Below, one piece after another: positions 58,881 through 64,000 of a stretch of DNA of 64,000 bases; the first letter of the stretch is position 1; the number at the start of each line of letters is the position of its first letter. The DNA comes from Streptomyces sp. 846.5 (GTDB lineage: Bacteria; Actinomycetota; Actinomycetes; Streptomycetales; Streptomycetaceae): positions 992,001 through 1,056,000 of the forward strand of contig NZ_SOBN01000001.1 in NCBI RefSeq assembly GCF_004365705.1. The letters are read 5' to 3'. The notes beneath the pieces are model-generated. The model did not search any database. It was given only the letters and a program-made list of their open reading frames with translations, and was not told the DNA's origin. A program made the translations under genes and the position numbers.

Positions 58881-59081
58881 AACGCAGCGCGGAACCCGCC
58901 TGCGCCCCCCTGAGAGTGCCCACCGGCCGTTCCCCCGACGGTGGTTGCCAGGAGTGATCGCCAGTCCTGCTGGGTTGCTCGGAAGCCGTTCCCCCGTGGC
59001 TTCCGAGCAGCTCAGCAGGGGTGGCGATTATGCTTTCCGGGCCCGGTGGACCTGCTGTCGCGAAGATCACTCAGAGTGATC
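58881..59081 (+). ncRNA. Probable 6C small RNA
   Basis: Two hairpins share the loop GCCGTTCCCCCG. The first has the stem CCACCG/CGGTGG (58920-58925 with 58939-58944). The second is a 21-bp stem (58967-58987 with 58998-59018, continuous if G-U pairs are allowed) on an outer stem GATCGCC/GGCGATT (58956-58962 with 59023-59029). Two stem-loops with C-rich loops define the actinobacterial 6C RNA family. The promoter at 58845-58874 precedes it, and a GATCACT-CAG-AGTGATC hairpin at 59065-59081 may mark its end. Ends are approximate. The loops have five consecutive C rather than six. Confidence 0.65.
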
Positions 59082-59318
59082 CAACACCGTCGACCCACGC
59101 GTTTCCGGCCACGCACACCACTCCCCCACCCCTGCCGACCCTTCCGGCACCCTTCCGGATCAGCACCGCACCGGTACGATGCCCACAGGCGCGGAAGCGA
59201 CGACACTGCGCCGACGGATCGTCATGGAGCTTTGACCGTACGGGCCTTCCAAAGGGGGGACGGCCCGCGGCTTGCGCTCGGTGACCGGCACAGCCGCGCA
59301 CAGCAGGGGGACTGACCG

Positions 59319-61397
59319 GTGGGGACTGAGGACACTGAGGGCAGGCGAACCCGCAGCCTGGCCGACCGAGCCTGGCTTCGCGCCATGGACGCCTACATCG
59401 CGGGGGCCTACACCCGCGCCGAGGAGGAGTTCCGCGCCGCGGTGCGGATCGACCCGGGCATGGCCGATGCCTGGCTCGGCCTGCACGCCCTGCGCTCCGA
59501 GACCTCGGCCGCACTGCTCGCCATGCACCGCCACCGGGACCGCTTCGGCGAGCAGCGCCGGCTCCACCGCCGCCCGCTGAGCTCCTGGTACTGGCTCGGC
59601 TGGTGGGTGCAGCCGGTGCTGGAGGACGCCAGGGACCTCGCCCTGGCCCATGCCTCGCACTGGCTCGACGGCCGGCACCTGACCGAGCTGGAGCAGGCGC
59701 TCGCCGACTGCCCGCCGCGCGAGCAGGACCGCTCGGTACGGTTCCTGCACGCCTGCCGCTCCTATCTGCTGAAGGACTGGGAGCAGCTGATCCGGGACAC
59801 CGACAGCCTGCTCGACGATCCGCTGCTGGGGATCGAGGCCGGCCTGTTCGCCGGCATGGCCAGGGTCCGGCTGGACATGTGCGGGCAGGCCGAACTCCCA
59901 CTGGCCGGCTCGCTGGCGCGCTGCCGCTCGGAGCAGCCGCAGCGCAAGGAGCTGCGCTACTGGCTGGCCCGCGCCTACGAGGGCGGCGGCCGCAGCGCGG
60001 CCGCGCTGTCGCTGTACCGGGCGGTGCACCGGGTCGACCCCGGCTTCATGGACACCGCCGCCAGGCTGGCCGCGATCACCGCCGAGGACGGGGTGGACCC
60101 GGCCATGCTGGAGACCCCGGGCCCGCCCACCCCGCAGCGCCCGCGCCACGCCAGCGGCGGCGGCCCCGGGCCGTCGGACCCGCAGGGGCCGCCCGGCGGC
60201 GAAGGCGTGTTCGAGCCCACCTTCTTCGACGCCTACGCCGAGGGCCCCGAGGCGGTGGCCGCACTGGACGGCGACGGCGGCGATCCGCTCGACGGCCCGT
60301 ACACCACGGGGCTGCTGGACGGCGACGACAGCGGTGGCGCCGAGGGCTTCGGCGAGGGCGACTTCGGCGGCGACGGAGCCGGCCCGCTGCCAGTCGATCC
60401 CGACGGCCAGCAGGGCCCGGAGCGACGCGGGGACGATCCCGACGGGCGGGAGGACCGGGACACCGAGCTGAGCGGCGGCGCCCGGCACCGCGCGGCCCAG
60501 TCCACCGCCCCGCTGCCGCCCGGCACCATGGCCCAGCCGGACCGGCCGCGGCTGGAGGCCGCGCTGGCCGAGCTGGACCGGATGGTCGGCATGGAGCCGG
60601 TCAAGCGCCAGGTGCTGGCCCTGTCGGCACAGCTGCGGATGGCCCAGCTCCGCTCCGACCAGGGCCTGCCGGTGCAGCCGCCGAAGCGTCACTTCGTCTT
60701 CTCCGGCCCGTCGGGCACCGGCAAGACCACGGTGGCGCGGATCCTCGGGCGGGTCTTCTACGCCCTGGGGCTACTCTCCGGAGACCATCTGGTGGAGGCC
60801 CAACGGGCGGACCTGGTCGGCGAGTTCCTGGGCCAGACCGCGGTGAAGGCCAATGAGCTGATCGACTCGGCGCTGGACGGCGTGCTGTTCATCGACGAGG
60901 CCTACAGCCTGGCCAACTCCGGCTACAGCAAGGGGGACGCCTACGGCGACGAGGCCCTGCAGGTGCTGCTGAAGCGCGCCGAGGACAACCGGGACCGGCT
61001 GGTGGTGATCCTGGCCGGCTACCCCGAGGGCATGAACCGCCTGCTGGCGGCCAACCCCGGGCTGAACTCCCGGTTCACCAGCCGGGTGGACTTCCCCAGC
61101 TACCGGCCGATCGAACTCGCCGCGATCGGCCAGGCGCTGGCCGAGGGCGACGGGGACTTCTGGGACGAGGAGGCGCTGGAGGAACTCCGTTCCATCTGCG
61201 CCCATGTGGTGCGGGAGGGCTGGATCGACGACCTGGGCAACGGGCGCTTCATGCGGACCCTCTACGAGAAGTCCTGCGCGTACCGCGACCTGCGGTTGTC
61301 GGTCATGACCGAACCCCCCACCCGCCAGGACCTGGCCACGCTGCGGCTTCCCGACGTCCTTCAGGCCTACGGCGAGCTCATCGAAGGGCGAAGCTGA
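59319..61397 (+). CDS. TPR-AAA ATPase, CbxX/CfxQ (EccA-like)
   Basis: A 692-residue cytoplasmic protein. Residues of about 15-265 form a helical TPR-like domain (AMDAYIAGAYTRAEEEFRAA). About 265-405 is a Gly/Asp/Pro-rich acidic linker. About 405-692 is a CbxX/CfxQ-type AAA domain with P-loop FSGPSGTGKTTVARILG (about residues 460-476), Walker B GVLFIDEAYSL and an arginine region GLNSRFTSRVDFPSY. This architecture matches EccA of type VII secretion systems, but no other ESX gene is visible here. The GTG at 59319 follows AGGGGG by eight bases. Confidence 0.88.
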   Translation: MGTEDTEGRRTRSLADRAWLRAMDAYIAGAYTRAEEEFRAAVRIDPGMADAWLGLHALRSETSAALLAMHRHRDRFGEQRRLHRRPLSSWYWLGWWVQPVLEDARDLALAHASHWLDGRHLTELEQALADCPPREQDRSVRFLHACRSYLLKDWEQLIRDTDSLLDDPLLGIEAGLFAGMARVRLDMCGQAELPLAGSLARCRSEQPQRKELRYWLARAYEGGGRSAAALSLYRAVHRVDPGFMDTAARLAAITAEDGVDPAMLETPGPPTPQRPRHASGGGPGPSDPQGPPGGEGVFEPTFFDAYAEGPEAVAALDGDGGDPLDGPYTTGLLDGDDSGGAEGFGEGDFGGDGAGPLPVDPDGQQGPERRGDDPDGREDRDTELSGGARHRAAQSTAPLPPGTMAQPDRPRLEAALAELDRMVGMEPVKRQVLALSAQLRMAQLRSDQGLPVQPPKRHFVFSGPSGTGKTTVARILGRVFYALGLLSGDHLVEAQRADLVGEFLGQTAVKANELIDSALDGVLFIDEAYSLANSGYSKGDAYGDEALQVLLKRAEDNRDRLVVILAGYPEGMNRLLAANPGLNSRFTSRVDFPSYRPIELAAIGQALAEGDGDFWDEEALEELRSICAHVVREGWIDDLGNGRFMRTLYEKSCAYRDLRLSVMTEPPTRQDLATLRLPDVLQAYGELIEGRS

Positions 61398-61452
61398 CGT
61401 CCCGCCGAGGGTGGGTGCTGCAGGAGTTCGGCTGCGGACCGTAGCGGGCTTG

Positions 61453-61539
61453 TCGCGCAGTTCCCCGCGCCCCTGGGGGCTGCAACTGAACCACTGAGAG
61501 CAAGTTGCAGCCCCCCCAGGGGCGCGGGGAACTGCGCGA
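61453..61539. repeat. Complete palindromic GGGGCGCGGGGAACTGCG repeat
   Basis: The left arm (61453-61487) is the reverse complement of the right arm (61503-61539) apart from two extra C in the right arm; the loop is 15 bases. The right arm and loop also occur at 49521-49579. It sits between the convergent AAA and NatB genes, where it would act as a strong bidirectional terminator. Confidence 0.85.
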
Positions 61540-61604
61540 TCAACCACGCACCACCGCAACTCCCCCGCCCCACGGACACCACCGCCCACGGAGGCTCGCT
61601 CCCG

Positions 61605-62813
61605 CTACGCCGCTTTCAACGCTTCCCTCAGCGGAATCCGAGCACCGCTCCGGAGCACCGCATTGCGGTAGATCCGCCCCGCGAACCGCAACAGCACCCC
61701 GCTGAAGGCGATCGCCAGCACCAGCGACACCAGCATCTGCCACAGCGGAGCGACCCCCATCGCGATCCGCATAGGCATCAGCACCGGTGCGCACGGCGGG
61801 ACCATGGACAGCCACTCCACCAGCGAGCTCTCCGGGTTGGAGGGCACCACCGAGATCCCCACCACCCAGGCCAGGATCAGCGGCGCGGTCGCCGGGAACA
61901 CCAGGCCGCCGACGTCCTCCTGCCGGGAGACCGTGGCTCCCAGCGCCGCGAACACCAGCGCGTAGAGCGCGAAGCCGACCCCGTACCAGGCCAGTGCCCA
62001 GGCCACGGTGCCGACCGAACTGCCCAGGGACAGGCTGAGGGCCCCGGTGGAGAGCCCGACGCCCAGGCCGAGCACGGCCGGGATCAGCATCTGGACCAGT
62101 CCGAGCGCCCCGGTGCCGAGCACCTTCCCAGCCAGCAGTTGCCAGGGGCGCAACGTGGAGAGCAGCAGTTCGACCACCCGGCTGGACTTCTCCTCGACCA
62201 CCCCCTGGGCCACCGTCTGCCCGACGAACATCAGCGTCATGTACAGCAGCAGGGCCGCGATGATGGCGATGGTGAGCCGCTGGCCGTTCTGCGACTTGGC
62301 CGGCTGCAGCTCCGTGACCTGGACCCGGGTCGCGGCCACGGCCTGGCCGACCGCGGCCGGGTTGCCGCCGAGCCTGGTGATCTGGGCGTTCAGCGCCGTC
62401 TGCTGGTCCACCACCTGGAAGACCTGCCGCAGCTGTGTGCTGAGGGACTTCTTCACGGTGGCCTGGATGCCCTGCGGCCCGCTCTCGGCCAGGACGGCGA
62501 CCTGCCCGCCCGTGACCTGGTCCACCCCGGCCGCGTGGTCGGCGACCGTGCTGACGCTGACCGTCAGGCCGAGCTGGGCGGCGGTGGCCTCCAGGGTGGG
62601 GCCGAGCGAGGCGTCCTGCTGCACCACGGCGACCTTGGTAGGGCCGTTGGAGAGGTTGGCGTAGTGGGAGATCAGCGGGATCGCCACGGCGGCGGCCGCG
62701 GTGATCGCGAGCAGGATCAGAAAGGCCTTGCTGCGGATGCGGACCGTGATCTCGCGCACGGCCACCAGGGTGACCGCCTCGCGCGAGCCGATCCGGAGCT
62801 TGTCGGACGTCAT
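61605..62813 (-). CDS. NatB-type ABC transporter permease
   Basis: A 402-residue ABC-2 family permease. One N-terminal helix (AFLILLAITAAAAVAIPLIS), a large extracytoplasmic domain (about residues 55-190), then five or six helices, with VVEEKSSRVVELLLSTLRPW typical of NatB/YhaP sodium-efflux permeases. It overlaps the ATPase stop by four bases (ATGA), so the pair forms one exporter. The exported substrate (sodium, peptide or drug) is unknown. Confidence 0.87.
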   Translation of the reverse strand: MTSDKLRIGSREAVTLVAVREITVRIRSKAFLILLAITAAAAVAIPLISHYANLSNGPTKVAVVQQDASLGPTLEATAAQLGLTVSVSTVADHAAGVDQVTGGQVAVLAESGPQGIQATVKKSLSTQLRQVFQVVDQQTALNAQITRLGGNPAAVGQAVAATRVQVTELQPAKSQNGQRLTIAIIAALLLYMTLMFVGQTVAQGVVEEKSSRVVELLLSTLRPWQLLAGKVLGTGALGLVQMLIPAVLGLGVGLSTGALSLSLGSSVGTVAWALAWYGVGFALYALVFAALGATVSRQEDVGGLVFPATAPLILAWVVGISVVPSNPESSLVEWLSMVPPCAPVLMPMRIAMGVAPLWQMLVSLVLAIAFSGVLLRFAGRIYRNAVLRSGARIPLREALKAA

Positions 62814-63745
62814 GCCGCCACCTCCTCGGGCTGCTCAACCGGCTCCTCGGCGCTGACCACGTGCCGGAACAGCTCCGTCAGCGTCGGCAGCCGCCGGGCG
62901 AACTCCCGTACCGGCCCGGTGGCCAGCGCGGCGCGCAGCACCGCCTGGTCGTCGGCGTCCTGACCGAGGGTCAGTACCGTACGGACGCCCGCGTGGCTGA
63001 ACAGGGTGACGCCGGGCAGGCCGTCCGTCCAGCCCTGCGGCGCCTGCGGGGCCTCGACCACCAGTTCCTCGGTTCCGCCGGAGCGCAGCTCGGCCACGGT
63101 GCCGACGGCGACCATCCGGCCGGCCCGGACGATGCCGACCCGGTCGGAGATCCGCTCGACCAGGTCCAGCTGGTGGCTGGAGAAGATGACCGGGACGCCG
63201 TCGGCGCACTTCTCCCGCAGCACCTCGCTCATCACGTCCACCGCGACCGGGTCCAGGCCGGAGAACGGCTCGTCCAGGACCAGGATCTCGGGGTGGTGCA
63301 CCAGCGCCGCCGCGAGCTGCACCCGCTGCTGGTTGCCCAGGCTGAGCTTCTGCACCTCGTCGCCGATGCGCCCGGCCACGCCGAGCCGCTCGGTCCACTC
63401 GGCGGTGGCCCGCGCCGCGTCGCCCTTGCTCAGGCCGTGCAGCCTGGCCAGGTACTCCAGCTGCTCGCCGACCTTCATCCGCGGGTAGAGGCCGCGCTCC
63501 TCCGGCATGTAGCCGATCCTGCTGCGGGTCTCCAGAGTCACCGGAACCCCGTCCCAGCGCACCTCCCCCGCGTCCGCCGCGAGCACGCCCAGCGCGATCC
63601 GCATGGTCGTGGTCTTGCCGGCGCCGTTGCTGCCGACGAAGCCGAAGATCTCCCCGGCCCGCACATCGAAGGTCATCTCGCTGAGCGCCACGGTGTCCCC
63701 GTAGCGCTTGGAGACGCCGTCGACTTCCAGCCTTCGATCCGTCAT
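62810..63745 (-). CDS. NatA-type ABC transporter ATP-binding protein
   Basis: A 311-residue ABC ATPase with Walker A GSNGAGKTTTM, signature LSLGNQQRVQLAAAL, Walker B ILVLDEPFSGLDP and His in FSSHQLDLVE. The C-terminal DUF4162-like extension is typical of the NatA/CcmA exporter group. The ATG at 63745 has GAGAGGA upstream; a start at 63790 is rejected for lack of homology. It is the first gene of the two-gene operon. Confidence 0.9.
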   Translation of the reverse strand: MTDRRLEVDGVSKRYGDTVALSEMTFDVRAGEIFGFVGSNGAGKTTTMRIALGVLAADAGEVRWDGVPVTLETRSRIGYMPEERGLYPRMKVGEQLEYLARLHGLSKGDAARATAEWTERLGVAGRIGDEVQKLSLGNQQRVQLAAALVHHPEILVLDEPFSGLDPVAVDVMSEVLREKCADGVPVIFSSHQLDLVERISDRVGIVRAGRMVAVGTVAELRSGGTEELVVEAPQAPQGWTDGLPGVTLFSHAGVRTVLTLGQDADDQAVLRAALATGPVREFARRLPTLTELFRHVVSAEEPVEQPEEVAA

Positions 63746-63838
63746 ACCGTTCCTCTCCCCCGTGCCTACAGTCCGATCATTCACCAGCACGGGGTCGGAA
63801 GGTAGGACATTTGAGCGGTGGTTGAGCTAACTGCTCCC

Positions 63839-64000
63839 TCAGACCCGAACCTCGCCCACCAGCTCCTCCAGGACGTCCTCCATGGTGACCAGCCCCAGCG
63901 GCATCCCGTCCCGGCCGACCACGCCGGCCAGGTGTGAGGTGGCCCGGCGCATCGCGGCCAGCGCGTCGTCCAGCGGGGTACTCTCCGGCAGGGTGATCAG
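63839..64000 (-). CDS. CBS-domain protein (hemolysin/CorC-like), C-terminal end only
   Basis: The last 53 residues of a protein that continues beyond the window: ESTPLDDALAAMRRATSHLA and GMPLGLVTMEDVLEELVGEV. This is the second half of a CBS pair as found in DUF21-CBS transporters of the hemolysin/CorB group. The stop follows directly, so no CorC_HlyC domain is present at this end. Confidence 0.8.
   Translation of the reverse strand: MITLPESTPLDDALAAMRRATSHLAGVVGRDGMPLGLVTMEDVLEELVGEVRV

Larger units (their letters stand above)
58731..59318. other. Intergenic region holding a small RNA gene
   Basis: About 590 bp between the kinase-like gene and the TPR-AAA gene. The left part has a hairpin and a promoter, the centre a structured RNA (annotated separately), and the right part (about 59090-59318) the leader of the AAA gene, in which I see no further element. 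No protein gene is supported. Confidence 0.6.

Noticed and set aside
59319..61397. Type VII secretion locus
   Set aside because: No EccB, EccC, EccD, EccE, mycosin or WXG100 genes occur nearby; the FtsK-like gene at 45848 is SffA-like.
1..64000. CRISPR arrays, tRNA or rRNA genes, biosynthetic gene cluster
   Set aside because: No regularly spaced identical repeats, no cloverleaf with a T-loop GGTTCGAAT-type signature, and no PKS, NRPS or terpene synthase motifs were found by reading.

Overview
The window is about 70% GC or higher with strong third-position GC bias, short intergenic gaps and GTG starts. It carries rbpA, a smeA-sffA type pair, split lnt/ppm genes, an AAA protein of the CbxX type and the Streptomyces-type interspersed repeat built around GGGGCGCGGGGAACTGCG. 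Together these point to a streptomycete chromosome (Streptomyces, Kitasatospora or Streptacidiphilus). As I recall it, the gene order from 45.5 to 61.4 kb follows the S. coelicolor region around SCO1415-SCO1434. No tRNA, rRNA, CRISPR array, intact transposase or phage gene was seen.

Layout. 1-6.5 kb: a minus-strand aliphatic-sulfonate operon (alpha/beta hydrolase, a ketopantoate-reductase/mercaptopyruvate-sulfurtransferase fusion, ssuC, ssuB, ssuA, ssuD), tightly packed with two ATGA overlaps. 7-13.4 kb: mixed genes (HAD plus phosphotransferase pair, a frameshifted secreted protein, MerR plus quinone-oxidoreductase-like pair, a membrane Ser/Thr kinase) and an unusual cluster of inverted repeats. 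13.4-23.9 kb: oleate hydratase, an aspartate decarboxylase/aspartate-alanine antiporter operon, an arginase-family gene with an apparent start-region frameshift, two secreted nuclease-like proteins (one an RNase Sa homologue without its catalytic Glu), USP, PIG-L deacetylase, XRE-cupin regulator, and a junction where a hydrolase gene and an ltrA gene have both lost their 5' halves.

24-43.5 kb: a complete xyloglucan-utilisation locus. Secreted GH74 and GH12 enzymes cut the polymer. A lipoprotein and two permeases import the oligosaccharides; the ATPase is not encoded here. Cytoplasmic GH31, GH42, GH43, GH95 and GH3 enzymes remove xylose, galactose, arabinose/xylose, fucose and glucose. A LacI-family regulator sits inside the locus, and three GAAGCGCTTC-like palindromes in its promoter regions are candidate operators.

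43.5-64 kb: mostly conserved core genes: DoxX, GNAT and ankyrin proteins, smeA-sffA, GDPD, rbpA with a textbook sigma-R promoter, FxsA, ppm and lnt, an amidohydrolase, Lrp/AsnC, acyl-CoA dehydrogenase, a P-loop kinase, a probable 6C small RNA with its own promoter, an EccA-like TPR-AAA protein, a NatAB-type exporter and the end of a CBS-domain protein.

The most unusual items are the reductase-sulfurtransferase fusion inside a sulfonate operon, the compact xyloglucan locus with its GH3 insertion domain, the RNase Sa homologue with an Ala at the general-base position, the SffA homologue with a Walker A lacking Lys, and the repeat cluster at 13.08-13.29 kb.
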